Below, piece by piece: positions 11,727 to 23,412 of a stretch of DNA of 64,000 nucleotides. This DNA comes from Okapia johnstoni. Its lineage: Eukaryota > Chordata > Mammalia > Artiodactyla > Giraffidae. The stretch lies in contig CM044309.1 of assembly GCA_024291935.2 (NCBI GenBank), forward strand, positions 98,667,628-98,731,627. The letters are read 5' to 3'. Below the pieces are notes generated by a model. The model made no database searches. It was given only the letters and a program-made list of their open reading frames with translations, and was not told where the DNA came from. Each line of letters begins with the position of its first letter. Position 1 is the stretch's first letter. The translations under genes were made by a program, and so were the position numbers.

Positions 11727-11832
11727 TGTGTTAGTTATTCTGTTGTGTTCGACTCTTTGCAACCCCATGGACCCCATGGAGTTTTCCAGGCAAGAATACT
11801 GAAGTGGGCAGCCATTCCCTTCTCCAGGGGGT
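11727..11832 (-). mobile_element. Bov-tA SINE, tail-side part
   Basis: Contains TTCGACTCTTTGCAACCCC to CCTTCTCCAGGGG. An internal deletion leaves a tandem CCCCATGGACCCCATGGAG. Confidence 0.85.
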
Positions 11833-11838
11833 CACCTT

Positions 11839-12024
11839 TTGTTGTTATTGAGTTGCTAAGTTGTATACAACTCTTTGTGACCCCATGGACTGCAGCCTGC
11901 CAGGCTCCCCTGTCCTTCAGATCTCCCGGAGTTTGCTCAAATTCATGTCCATTGAGTCAGTGATGCTATCGAACCATCTCATCCTCTGCTGCCCTATTCT
12001 CCTTTTGTCTGCAGTCTTTCCTGA
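11839..12024 (-). mobile_element. BovB LINE 3' end fragment
   Basis: Shows the BovB-specific order: CTTTGTGACCCCATGGACTG, CCGGAGTTTGCTCAAATTC, GTCCATTGAGTCAGTGATGC, CATCTCATCCTCTGCTGCCC. About 185 bp of the extreme 3' end, minus orientation, directly beside a SINE fragment. Confidence 0.85.
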
Positions 12025-13485
12025 GGGATCATAAGTTACTGGAAAAACACTGTTATTTCAACTCTGCTTATGACTATGAGCTTGTCTTGCTAACCAAGCT
12101 AGCTGACAAGACATGTTCTGTTCTGAAAAGTGTCTGTGAAGTGTCGGTGCAACCATAACTATCAGACTCTAGTGTCTGAAAAATCTTTTTTCTTTTAATG
12201 TGAATTTTGAGTGGAAAAGGATATCTCTGCCAGTTAGGAGAAGTAAACTCACTCAGTAAAAAAGGAAGCCACATTTCTGTAATTTATTCAAAGGACACCT
12301 CAGGGCAGTATCATGATACAAATAAAAATCCTCCATTAGAGGTAACCTTGTTTTACAAGAGGTTTTCAGACTAAAGAAAATGCAATTGTCTTGATTATCT
12401 TCCCTTCTACCTTCTTATTTTGCTCCAAATTTGATGAGTCACACGTTAAATAATAAGCACAGAAAAATTTATATATAGAAAAAAACACGTACTGGTGGTT
12501 TAAAGAACATTTTGAGGGGTTGTCTGGTAAATAACAATGATATTGTGACAATAATATTTTGAATAGTCCACTGAGTATTCAGTAAGGCTGTGTATGTGTG
12601 AGTTTATTTACTTAAAGACAAGTCCCAAGCCCTCATTTTGAATATTAACTCCAAAGTGGTACTAAATTCATGAATTTCTGAAAAATCCTCCATGGGACTT
12701 TATTAAGCTCATATTGTACCATTATCAAATAAACTGATTTAGTGACTAAAAATATCCATAAGTATAGAATGAAAAACAGAATTCTTCATTATCTTGGATC
12801 TGGATGTCAGAGACCATTTTTTAAAGTGACAATAAAATATTAGATTTAGGGAAGAGTAAATTAATTCAAATACTTCAAAATGTCAATCTGAGACTAAGAA
12901 ATACTAGAATCTGAAATGAGAAGCAGAGAAAAGCACTTCACAGGAAATAATCTATTCATTGCAAATTTTCATCTCAACTTTTCCCTCCACAGAAAAAGAA
13001 AAAAAAAATATTGCCCACCCTTCCAAAATACATTTTTCCTGAGAGAAGCAACCTTACGCTTAGTTTCTCTGCTCCCATCCCACCTGCAATGGTGCTATTT
13101 CACTCATTGGCGATCTCTTTGCTTCAGCATTTTTGTCATCCTCTGAGCACAGCAGGTGCGTGGTACAATTTGACTACATCTTCCTTGCTTCCCGATTCAG
13201 AATGGGCATATGAACCATGTCATACCTCTGAACAGAGTTTGCATTGACTAAATTGCTAATATTTCCATTTTGTGGTTGGAGCTTTGAAAGGTTTCATCAA
13301 CTTTTCAAAGGTACAGGTATAGGTAGGGGAAGCTGGTAGACACACTACCTTTTCCTCCAGCGCTCAGATCCTGTGTGTGTCACAGTCACAGATTTCTAGG
13401 AGCTGAGGGTAATGCCCTCAACACAAAGGGCTACTATTTGCAGATCTTACTGCAAATGTTGGCATCATTTCTCCCAGTTAATATT
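12025..13485. other. Unique AT-rich DNA
   Basis: No recognised repeats. Short frames near 12916-13247 show no domain, and no splice-like context supports them. Confidence 0.4.
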
Positions 13486-13618
13486 CAGTGCAGTTCAGTT
13501 CAGTTCAGTTCAGTCGCTCAGTCACGTCTGACTCTTTGCAATCCCATGGACTGCAGCGTGCCAGGCTTCCCTGTCTGTTACCAACTCCTGGAGATTGCTC
13601 AAACTCATGTCCATTGAA
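13486..13618 (-). mobile_element. BovB LINE 3' end, short
   Basis: Begins with four CAGTT units, the BovB tail repeat in antisense, then GTCGCTCAGTCACGTCTGAC to CAAACTCATGTCCATTGAAT. A typical severely 5'-truncated insertion. Confidence 0.88.
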
Positions 13619-13721
13619 TTTTAAGTATATCCAAATTTGCTTGATGAATATGAAAATCTATTTCCACATATTCTTGTATATGAGGTTTGGGGTAGAAATA
13701 AACCTTGTTTAAAGATTTTTC

Positions 13722-13960
13722 TTTTTTCAAATTTATTTATTTATTTGGCTCCTCAGGGTGTTAGTTGTAGTATGCGGGGTCTTCAATCTTTGCTACGGCA
13801 TGTGGGTTCTTTTAATTGTGGCACATGTGCTTTTTAATTGAGGCATGCAAACTCTTAGATGCAACATGTGGAATCTAGTTCCCTGACCAAGGATTGAACC
13901 TGGGCCCCCTGCACTGGGAACGTGGTGTCTTAGCCACTAGACCACCAGGGATGTCCCTTT
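13722..13960 (-). mobile_element. CHR-type tRNA-derived SINE
   Basis: Poly-T/ATTT side at 13725-13745, then TTAGTTGTAGTATGCGGGGT, GTTCCCTGACCAAGGATTGA, CTTAGCCACTAGACCACCAG and GGATGTCCC. This is the cetartiodactyl CHR pattern, distinct from Bov-tA, with the tRNA-like head at the right end. Confidence 0.8.
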
Positions 13961-14700
13961 CTTTTCCATCACTGTTTTTACATATCATGTAGCTTACTGA
14001 TGGAAGGGTTCAGTGATGGAAATCCAAGGACAGAAAAAGAATAGATATTAGGAGCAAAGAAGCAGGAAAAAAGATGTTGACACATGTAATTGATTTACTA
14101 AGTAGTCTTACCTCACTGTGAAATAAACACTAAAGAGGATCATTTTCCCCTAACTGCTGCCTTACACATACTGCATCAGTCTTTTCTTTCCCCTGAATAT
14201 CTTGGGTAGATTCTATCCTTTAATGACCACTTTTGGTTCTGAAGATCACCCCAATTTAAAATTTTCATCACCCACTTTATTATAATAATCTACTTTCTTC
14301 TTTTCTCTCAGGGGAAACTTGAGCTACAATCCCAATTTCTGGGTACATAGAAGAAGGAATTTATTTAATTGGGAATAACAGAAGGGGGAAGTGTGATAGT
14401 TTCAGAAAAGCAGTCATGTCCTAAATCCCACAGAAAAGTGGAACTAGGATTTGGGATTCTTGATCTTGAACAAATGTTCTGTGTGCTTATGGGTTATAAA
14501 CATTTGATCTCATTTGCCTTCTCTGAAAAAAATGTGAATTTCAAGCATAGTTTAATTGATCTCCTAAATTTCTGAAAGTGTTTTCTAAGTTGCAGGCCAG
14601 TTTTGTAGTGTTTCTCAATTTTTTTTTCAATTGTCCCCATTTTTACTAACACCCCACCCAAATGAAATATTAATACCACAGACATACAGACCTGTTAACA
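13961..14700. other. Unique DNA, nothing recognised
   Basis: No repeat and no supported coding region. Short frames near 14369-14575 have no recognisable features. Confidence 0.4.
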
Positions 14701-14922
14701 GGGCTTTCGAGGTGGCTCAGTGGTTAAAAAAAAAAATGCCTACCAATGCAGAAGACACAAAAGACTTGCATTCGATCCCTGGGTCAGGAAGATCCCCTGG
14801 AATAGGAAATGGCAACCCACACCAGTATTCTTGCCTGAGAAATCCAGTGGACAGAGAAGCTTGGCAGGCTACAGTCAGTCCATGGGGTCCCAAAGAGTCA
14901 GACGTGACTAAGCACAAACAGT
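14701..14922 (+). mobile_element. Bov-tA SINE
   Basis: Full-length, with an A11 run inside the head (14727-14737) and a tandem CAGTCAGTCC near the 3' end. It supplies the start of a 221-aa open frame that then reads through the inverted SINE at 15050-15265. That frame is not a gene. Confidence 0.92.
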
Positions 14923-15049
14923 GTACTGTGTATTTATGCACTGGGACCTTTTGGAGGGTTCCCAACCATTGCATAAGTTTTCTTTTCTCCCAAGAACCTA
15001 TTTTTACACCTTTGGGGTCAATACCACTCCTGTTGACAATGTTCAGTTT

Positions 15050-15265
15050 GAAAGTGAAAGTGTTAGTCTCTCAGTCGTGTCCGACTCCTTGTGACCCCAT
15101 GGACTGTAGCCTGCCAGGCTCCTCTGTCTATGGGATTCTCCAGGCAAGAATACAGGAGTGGGTAGCCATGTTCTTCTTCAGGGGAATCTGCCCAACCCAG
15201 GGATCGAACCCGGGCCTCCCGCATCACAGGCAGATTCTTTACTATCTGAACCACCAGGAAGCCCA
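15050..15265 (-). mobile_element. Bov-tA SINE
   Basis: Full-length minus copy from AAAGTGAAAGTGTTAGTC to ACCACCAGGAAGCCC, with the head B-box complement GGGATCGAACCCGGG intact. It is inverted relative to the copy about 130 bp upstream. Confidence 0.93.
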
Positions 15266-16841
15266 GGATTGCTGTCAGCATTTTTTTTTCACATAAGCCT
15301 GAAAAAGAATAGAAAATGTCATTGTGGATCACAAGCAGTATAATAGTAGGTATTGTTTTTCAAACATGTCTTCTCCAAAGTATATAATTGTGTATATGTA
15401 TTTATATATAGTCACAGAGTAAAATGCATTTCTTACTTTATGGTTCTGTCAAATGTTGAAAGTCTGTTGTAGCAAATAAGTATTGGACAAGAATATACGA
15501 TACATACAGATAGTATTCCCCACTTCTGTGGCTAGAAGGGGGCTAAAGGTCTCTCAGCCTGAAAGACATCTTACCTTTAATAGTCGGCTTTCTGGATTTC
15601 AAAATACATGTTTTTGGACTTTAGAAAATTGGAAATTCTGGCAGTGTTATTGTCATACAGTTGTGAATACCAATGACGGTTATTTTTGAGAAGTTATTCT
15701 ACATTCAAAATACTTTCTTCTTGGCTCTGCCTGAAATTCCCATGGTTGTCATAATCTGTGGATGAATGAACTCTGCCACATCCCTTCCTACAATAAAAGC
15801 AGTTGAGTTGATAGCTAGAAGCCAAGCTCATGTCTTGATGAGAACTGAGTTTTTTTTTTTTCCTTTGCACACTTTCTTTGCAAAATCTCTGCTTGGTCCA
15901 TTCTTGAATAGCTGTTTATGTATCCTGCCCTCAACCAGGCTCTGAATCCAGCTAGTGCAATGGAGCAGGACAGAGCTATAGCAAGAAGAGATGTTCATTG
16001 GAGATAAAAAAGCTGTTATAAAATTGTGATACTTTAGTAATACACTCTCCAGTTTGGAGTTGGCAAAGCAGATGATGGAGGAAAATGCAGGAAATCCCAT
16101 CAAGGAAGCCAAACCATCCTTAAAAAGTCGATATGGAAGCAATAAATAAACCAGCGCTTGCTCCTAAAAAAGCTGGAATCATCACTGGTATTTTAGATAT
16201 TTTTGCCTATCGGAGGCGTTTAAGTAAAAATAAAAATAGGTATTTCAAAATAACCACTTCAGAAGCAGAACTAATTTATCCCAAAGGATGATATTTCATA
16301 CACTGTAGAAGCAAACCTTGCCAGCACTTTGACTCCTGAGTGAGCCCTGCTCCCGTCTCTCTCATTCCTTGTACTTCACTCCATGCACAATTCTTTAAAA
16401 GACCCGTTTCCACTCCAGGGCTGTTCATTATCATGTTTAATAATAAACTCTAAGAATTTTTATGAGATCTGAGAAAATAAAAATCTTTAATGCTGCTCTA
16501 ACCTGATTTTCTTTTCATCATCCCTGAATCTGTGGTCTAACTGGATTCCCTTGAACCTTCACTCTTTCTGTGATCGCCTCCCCTAGCTTCGAAATTCATT
16601 TGCTTCAATTTGCCTGTAAGATTCTATGCTACTGAAACTGGCATTTCCAAGAGCTGACAACCTTGTGAGAGGCAGGCTTATCTAAGCATGAGCAGGAAGT
16701 GAAAAAGAAGAAAGCCCACTTCTCTGTCTTCAAGTTGAGGGATCCTGAAGAATAACATGTTAGCCAGTTCCCCTGGAAAGATGGCACTGAGATCACCCTC
16801 AGGGAAATGTGACGGGAAGTTGCACCTTTGCACGTTTCTTT
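15266..16841. other. Mostly unique DNA; possible old processed relic at 15830-16200
   Basis: The minus frame 16142-15828 (104 aa) ends beside an antisense A-run (T11 at 15850-15860), as a processed pseudogene might. I could not match its protein or the plus-strand readings to any family, so no gene is called. The rest shows no repeats. Confidence 0.3.
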
Positions 16842-17043
16842 GGGCTTCCCTGGTGGCTGAGATGGTAAAGAATTTGCTTGCAATATGGGAGATCCGGGTT
16901 TCATCCCTGGGTCGGGAAGATCCCCTGGAGAAGGGAATGACAACTCACTCCAGTACTCTTGCCTGGAGAATTTCATGGACAGAGGAACCTGGTGGGCTAC
17001 AGTCTATGGGGTAACAAAGAGTCAGATATGACTAAGCAAGTAC
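16842..17043 (+). mobile_element. Bov-tA SINE
   Basis: Full body from GGGCTTCCCTGGTGGCTGAG to GACTAAGCAAGT. The B-box is altered to GGTTTCATCC. Confidence 0.92.
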
Positions 17044-17208
17044 CAGCACTCCCTTTTCTTATTTTGCTCTGTTTCCTCCTAACAGTGTCTCCAGGAATAA
17101 ACTTACTCATGAATCTCTTGCACTTGAATCCTCATCTCAAGATGTGCTTCTAGCGATACTGATCAAGACAGTATGTTCAACAGTGGGATATAATGTTTCT
17201 ACCAAGAG

Positions 17209-17435
17209 TGCGTGTATGTGCTCAGTCTCTCAGTCATGTCCAACTCTTTGTGACTGCATGGAGTGTAGCCCACCAGGTTCCTCTACGCATGGGATTTCCC
17301 AAGCAAGAATACTGGAGTGGGTTTCCATTTCCTACTCCAGGGGATCTTCCTGACCAAGGAATTGAAACCACATCTCCTGCGTATCCCTTATTGGCAGGCA
17401 GATTCTTTACCGCTGAGCCACCTGGGAAGCCAGTC
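17209..17435 (-). mobile_element. Bov-tA SINE with target-site duplication
   Basis: Complete minus copy. Direct repeats TCTACCAAGAG at 17198-17208 and 17436-17446. Confidence 0.94.
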
Positions 17436-17469
17436 TCTACCAAGAGCCCCTGCTAACTTCTTGTATGTC

Positions 17470-17750
17470 ATCTTTTTTTCTTTTACTGGAGTATAGTTGC
17501 TTTACAATGTTGTGTTAATTTCTGCTGTACAACAATGTGAATCTGACATAAGTATACATAAACCCTTTCCCTCTTGAGCCTCTCTCCCAACCCACCCTCA
17601 TCCCACTCCTCTAGGTCATCACAGAGCACCAAGCTGAGCTCCCTGTGCTATACAGCAGCTTCCCGCTAGCTCTCTGTTTTACACATAGCAGTGTATATAT
17701 GTCGATGTTACTCTCCTAATTCATCCACCCTCTCCCTCCCCACCTCCCGC
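17470..17750 (-). mobile_element. Artiodactyl L1 3' end
   Basis: Antisense L1 3' region: TACTGGAGTATAGTTGCTTT, ACAATGTTGTGTTAATTTC, CCCTGTGCTATACAGCAG and CTCCTAATTCATCCACCCTC. A 5'-truncated insertion of about 280 bp without coding content. Confidence 0.8.
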
Positions 17751-18694
17751 GCCATCCTGCCTTATTATTCATGAAAACTTGACTAGGATTCTGCATAGCT
17801 AAGAAATGACAAATATATGATAACAACTCAAACAAAATAACGTATCTTTGGAGACGGGTCGTGGGTATTATCTCCTTTTTAATGTGGTTGGGAAGAGGTA
17901 AAGCAGAAGAGAAACTGGAAAAAATTAGTTCAAGCTGACAACAAGCTCCTAGTTGAAAAGCTGACATTGATGCGTTTTCACCACGGGGACTTCTCAAGGC
18001 TGCTCTGGGCTGTTTGCTATCAGTGGTTAGCCGAAGGGACTACAGACAAAGGAGGGAAAATAACATTAATGCTCAGACCTCCTGCTTTGTTTGAAATTAC
18101 TAGTCGTGAAGGCTGAGCTGGTAAGAGCTTTTAAAAGCATCTGTTCACCAAATCTTTTGAAAAGTTCTGTAGATTTCCGGCTCAGGCCAACAAATGATGT
18201 TTCTTCTTTTTCACCCACTTTGAAAACAAAATCCTCTGTATCGTTACAGAAGCTCCAATACTTCATACCAACTCAGAGAGAAGATTGTGTCAACTCTGCC
18301 CTCACCACGGTTTTACTGCACACCTCCATCCTAACAAAATTCACATGTGATTGATCTCTGGTTTCTTTTTTGTTAAACTAAGCCTTGCATATGGCTGTAT
18401 GCTTCCAGAATTGAATTCACCATTTCCATCCTAAAGTGATGTAGCCTTTAATTACAGGAAGGGCTGTCAGTATAGAGCAGGCTTCATAAGCTCTAGAGAA
18501 TTCCAAAATGCTTCTTATTCCTTGCCAGAGAGATAAGACAAATGAAGCATTCCCAGCTTGTGGTTTCCTCTTTAAAGCCTCTCAGAGATAGAAGGGGCAA
18601 TTTAAACAAAAATTAACTCTCAATCTCTTTCCTCATAATAGAAACTGCTTGTCTTTAGAAATTATGCCATACTTGTCTGAAGTAATGCCGGATC
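17751..18694. other. Unique DNA
   Basis: Repeat-poor. The region 18080-18350 is less AT-rich and has long overlapping frames on both strands (87 and 66 aa), but no family is recognisable. Confidence 0.35.
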
Positions 18695-18865
18695 GTGGAA
18701 AGAATCCTAGACATTGAGTCAGAAGATGAAGATTCAGGTTCCAGTTTGGTCATTTAATTGCTGTGAGGAAAATTCTCAATTTCCTTCCCTATAAAATGAA
18801 TGTAAAAAGAGCAAGTCCTATCAACCAAGACAAGTTATTTTGAGGATAAAATGAAGTATAAAATC
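18695..18865 (+). mobile_element. MIR SINE relic
   Basis: Ordered MIR-core matches: GAGTCAGAAGATGAAGATTC, GGTTCCAGTTTGGTCATTTA, TCAATTTCCTTCCCTATAAA, TTTTGAGGATAAAATGAAG. Confidence 0.65.
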
Positions 18866-19252
18866 AACAAAGACAATTTGTAGTCAAATGTGAAAAGAAA
18901 ATGAATACTATAATAAAGAAATATGAGGCATCTTTAGGTGTTGATTTCAGTGAAATAATAAAAATTATTTCCCTCCTTATCAGATCCAAGAAGCAGTTGC
19001 AATGTTAGTTCACAGAGCAAAGGAGCTTATTTTTAACTTTCTTTAATCTTGTAAATTTTACTTTCCTTATGTGAACCTTTATGCTTTTGCTTGGTTGACA
19101 GATTTCCTTTTCTTTTTCCTACTAGCAGAAGAAAAAAAAAAAAACTGTCTCATAGTGTTTACATAAGAAAAACTCACACCTCCTACATCCTGATACCCAA
19201 CATCCCCATCCTTACCCCTCTCAGAAAAGATTAAGATCATTTACTCCTAATC
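18866..19252. other. Unique DNA, nothing recognised
   Basis: AT-rich, with an A13 run at 19132-19144. Confidence 0.4.
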
Positions 19253-19383
19253 ACTGGAGAAGGAAGTAGCAACCCACTCCAGTATTCTTGCCTGGAGAAT
19301 CCCATAGACCGAGGAGACTGGTGGGCTACAGTCCATGGATTTGCAAAGAGTTAGAAACAACTGAAGCGACTTGGCATACACAC
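19253..19383 (+). mobile_element. 5'-truncated Bov-tA SINE
   Basis: Starts at ACTGGAGAAGGAAGTAGC and runs to GAAGCGACTTGGCATACAC. Imperfect flanks ACTCCTAATC (19243-19252) and AGTCCTAACC (19384-19393) could be an aged target duplication. Confidence 0.85.
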
Positions 19384-19520
19384 AGTCCTAACCGTGTAAC
19401 TACTTGGATGTGCAGAATCCATTGATAACACATATGAGATGACTCTGATGAAATGCTCAGAAAATGAAGATTGGAGTTAACACATTTGAATTTGATCTTT
19501 TTTTGTAACTTATATGATAT

Positions 19521-19687
19521 CTGAAGTCCTTGGTGCAGTGGTAAAGAATCCACCAGCCAATGCAGGAGATGCAAGAGACGTGGATCTGATCCCTGGGTCG
19601 GAAAGAGTCCCTGGAACTGGAAATGGCAACCTGCTCCGGTATTCTTGCCTCGAAAATTCCATGGACAGAGGAGCCTTGTGAGCTACA
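19521..19687 (+). mobile_element. Bov-tA SINE lacking its 3' end
   Basis: Retains head and body (GGAGATGCAAGAGACGTGG, CTTGCCTCGAAAATTCC) but stops at GAGCTACATG, without the closing GTCGGACACGACTGAG part. Confidence 0.85.
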
Positions 19688-19714
19688 TGTTGCTATCTAC
19701 ATGTCTCTAATATT

Positions 19715-19815
19715 TGACACATTTAACTTTTCTGTACCTGCATTCTCATTTGTAAAGCCTCAATATTTTATTTTCCATTGATCGTATTTGTTGTGAGGAT
19801 CAAATATAAACTCTC
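19715..19815 (+). mobile_element. MIR-like relic
   Basis: Weak ordered similarity to the MIR 3' half: ATTCTCATTTGTAAAGCCTC and TTGTTGTGAGGATCAAATAT. Confidence 0.45.
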
Positions 19816-20019
19816 ACCATCTATTTAACATTATTATAAATATCATTATTATTATAGAAACCAGGGGTAGTTTAAGGGGTAATAATGAGAAAAATGTATT
19901 ATATTTGCATTTTCCATACAATTAGCATTCCTCTCCTTCTTTCAGGGGTACCACTGCTCCACTGCTTACATTTATTAAGTCATAAAATCCTTTTGGTGCT
20001 ATATCCTAGTTTTCTCCTG

Positions 20020-20800
20020 GTTTAATTTCCTTTGCCCTGGCCATATCTTTATATTTTCTATATTCTTTTCACATCTTTTCTTGACTAAATTGTTGCAACA
20101 GCCTCTATGTCTCTCCCCAAGTCAGACCCTTCATCTGCTGTTTTCCTTCATAATGCACTCTTTGTGACCCCACAGACTATAGCCCGCCAGGCTCCTCTGT
20201 CCATGGAATTCTCCAGGCAAGAATACTGAAGTGGGTTGCCATTTCCTTTTCCAGGGGATCTTCCCAACTCAGGGATCAAACCTGGGTCTCCTGCATTGCA
20301 GGCAGATTCTTTACCATCTGAGACACCAGGGAAGCCCTCCTTTATAATGCACAGAACTGATCAAATCGCTCTTTTGTTTATAATCTTTTTTATTAATTTC
20401 TATTACCTACATGGTTAGTACCAAACCTTTATAATGGCTTTCTGAACCATTTTCAAATCTCTGTAGGCTACTTCCAACCTGCTTTTTATGCCTGCATGTT
20501 TATAAGAATTTGACTTTTTTGAGAAACTAGGATCACCTACCATTTCCCCCACCAGTTTCTTTCTTATGTTCATACTTTCACTCCTGTCTTTCCCTGTCCC
20601 AGAATTTCTTCCTCCTTTCTCTCTGCCTTCCATGATCCTATTTACTTGTCAAGACAGAGCACAGAAGCTAGCCCTTCTCTGAAACCAGGCCCAGTTCATC
20701 TAAGAGAAAATGAGTTTCTAATTCCTCTACTTGCACACAATACTGTACTTAAATCACTATGATTCCATTGCCAATAATTTCCTCATATTATAGAACAAAT
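20020..20800 (+). mobile_element. L2 LINE 3' region relic
   Basis: Gene-free but shows L2 order: GATCAAATCGCTCTTTTGTT, ATGGCTTTCTGAACCATTTT, TCTGTAGGCTACTTCCAACC, TCCTCTACTTGCACACAATA. Split by the Bov-tA at 20159-20337. Confidence 0.5.
20159..20337 (-). mobile_element. 3'-truncated Bov-tA SINE with target duplication
   Basis: Head complete (GAGACACCAGGGAAGCCC at the right), but the tail side starts inside the body at CTCTTTGTGACCCC. Flanks 20144-20158 and 20338-20352 match at 14 of 15 positions. Confidence 0.9.
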
Positions 20801-22840
20801 ACATAGACATATATGTACACATATATGCCAGCCATCATCTCTCTAAGGACTGATAAAATATAGAGTAGATAGTTATTAGATGCACATTGAAAATTGACAG
20901 TTGTATACTTTAGTTGTAGAGAAAAGGAATGGAAGAAATGCTCTGTCTGTTCAAAGACTTTAACCCTATGTGGCCCCCTTGCAAAGGATGCCCTATCCCC
21001 ATGACTTTCCTTCGTTAATAAAAACTTATATATGTTGGTATCTGTTTGTAATACTGGCAACCAGCTAAAATGGATAAACTCATTTATAATGTTTTGGTAG
21101 TAAATGCTAATAGTTGAATATATTGGAGTACAACGATCTCAAATGTGGGAACTCTAGAAGACATTAACAAGCAGAAGAGACATCTGGAGAGGGAGGCCTT
21201 GAGGGACTCCTTTTATCAGGTGATAATCAAGTATCCACTATGCTTCCATGTAAAGCATCCTGCTCTGTGCACAATGTAAGAAGAGTCAGTCTCTCACTGG
21301 ATAAAACCCAAGAGCTATTAGTTGCCAATATCCAAAGAACAAAAAATATATTCTAAGAGCCAAATAGCTATCAGAAAATAGGTCCGTAATCTACCCATCT
21401 AGTTATGGGACTCCAGGGAAAGACCAGTGATGTGGAATTTGAATAAAAAGCTGATCTTTGATCTCAGGATGCCAAAGTAGCATTATTTTTCTTTAGTACA
21501 ACGGTGCACACCTAAATAGAGGCTTTTGCCAATAAGTTCTAATTCTTTTCCCCCAATCTATTACAAACAGTGAGTTATCCTCCATCTAAAGGATTGCCCT
21601 TAGCAGGTCTCACTCTTGAATGAAGTTCCCCAGCATTATTTAAGAACAGAAAATTCGACTGACCCTGGATACAATATTTTTGACTCCTCACAGAGTTGAA
21701 TGGAAGTTGTTAACATGAGCTTCAAGGCAGATTTTGATCCTCACATTCAGTAATCCTTGATATTTCTAGGGCTTTTCTTCTAACCAGGTCCAACACTGCT
21801 TTTAGATTTTTACACGTGCCTGCTGAGAGGGGACATTCTCCTCAAATGCACCTGGGGCCAGTGTGAGATTTTTGAAATGATGCTGAGCCAAGTCTCCAAT
21901 TGATAGGTTTATTGAGACCATGTTATGTAGTAAGCTGCCACAGTCCTGCACTTTAAAACTCAATGATGTGTAAAGAATGCAAAGGTTGACAGTCCTTTAT
22001 AAAAACTGTTAGCAATCCCTGCTTGGAGGGCTCATCAAGCAGGTATCAGCTAGATGAAAGAAAGGCCACTATAAATAGACTATGCAAAGAAAACTTCGAA
22101 AGAAAAATGCTTTCACTTGCACAAAAGTATGCAGGATTACTGTGCTGCAGTGAAAAGCCCCAATAGCGAAGATAGTAAGTAATGACAGTAACAATCAATA
22201 TCACAGTAGATCCCCTCATGTATACAAAGATGAAGCTGAAGTGACTTCAATATCTCTAATTCTTTCATTCTTCTCATCAGTGAAATGGGGATGATCATGC
22301 ATTCTATTTCTTCTCCAGAGAACTCTTTTGTGAGCCTCATTAGATCATTAAAGACAATTATTAGACTGGAGGTTGCTGTGTGAGCAATAGGTGATTATTA
22401 ATATTACCTTCTTTCATAAGAAAGCTTGCCTTTGGTATAAACATATTTTCTAGATGCTGTAAGTGAATGAAGTGAACTGGAAACCTCAGTGACTCCACAT
22501 AGTCAAGATAAAACAAAGTGCAAATCAGAAATTGAACAATTCATATCTACTTGGTTATAATTTTTACAATTTTCAAATCACTTTTATTTTAGGTTGAAAT
22601 AAAAACTTAAGATAAAATGGGTTTGACATCTCACTTCTTCGAGATGTCCTGGTGGAATTTGACCAGAGTTCTAATCTCAACAGTTATATAAAATCAAGAA
22701 TTATGGCCCAGGCAGTAAACTGCAGCAGTGGTTTCTCATCTCATCTCTTGGCACCTCTCTTCAGAAAACTGTCATAAATAAATTCCCCAAAATCTAAGAA
22801 GGGCAGGAATCACTTGGATAATATTCTGGCTTTAATATAT
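20801..22840. other. Two kilobases without recognisable repeats
   Basis: One of the cleanest unique stretches in the window. No credible exon or long frame is visible. It could hold noncoding conserved sequence, which cannot be judged from one species. Confidence 0.4.
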
Positions 22841-23049
22841 GTGCTGTGCTAAGTTGTCTCCAGATCTTTGTGACCCCATGAACTGTAGCCCACCAGGCTC
22901 CTCTGTCCATGGAATTTTCAAGGAAGAATACTGCAGTGGGTTGCCATATCCTACCAGGGGCCCTTCCCGATCCAAGGATCGAAACTTCATCTCTTGCATC
23001 TCCTGTATTGACAGGCAGATTCTTTACCACTGTACCACTTGGGAAGCCC
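22841..23049 (-). mobile_element. Bov-tA SINE
   Basis: Runs from GTGCTGTGCTAAGTTGTC to ACCACTTGGGAAGCCC. The CGACTC segment near the tail is partly lost. Confidence 0.92.
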
Positions 23050-23083
23050 TGACTTTAACCTATATAAAATTAATTTCTTTATT

Positions 23084-23152
23084 GAATATATATATATATA
23101 TCAAATACATATATTTAATATGTATATTGAATATATATATTGAATATATATA
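23084..23152. repeat. AT-rich tandem tract
   Basis: Irregular (TA)n with ATTGAATATATATATTGAAT units. It borders the SINE at 23153. Confidence 0.9.
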
Positions 23153-23345
23153 TGGCTTCCTGATAGCTCAGGTGATAAAGAATCCACCTGCAAGGCAGGA
23201 GACCTGGGTTTGATCCTTGTGTTGGGAAGATCCCCTGGAGAAGGGAAAGGCTACCCACTCCAGTATTCTGGCCTGGAGAATTCCATGGACTACAGTCCAT
23301 GGGGTCACAAAGAGTCAGACATGACTGAGCGACTTTCACTTTCAC
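23153..23345 (+). mobile_element. Bov-tA SINE
   Basis: Complete, starting GGCTTCCTGATAGCTCAGG and ending GAGCGACTTTCACTTTCAC. About 20 bp are missing in the CATGGACAGAGGAGCCTGG segment. It lies within AT repeats on both sides. Confidence 0.92.
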
Positions 23346-23412
23346 ATATTTACATACACATATATATCTATATATGTACAGATAGTATATACTATGTCTA
23401 TAGTATATAGAC
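23346..23412. repeat. AT-rich tract between SINE and BovB
   Basis: TATATA-like sequence with several TAGTATATA-type words, continuing the tract at 23084. Confidence 0.8.

Noticed and set aside
14631..15296. 221-aa open frame, the longest in the window
   Set aside because: It reads through a plus-strand SINE, a spacer and a minus-strand SINE. The protein has no domain and its length is chance.
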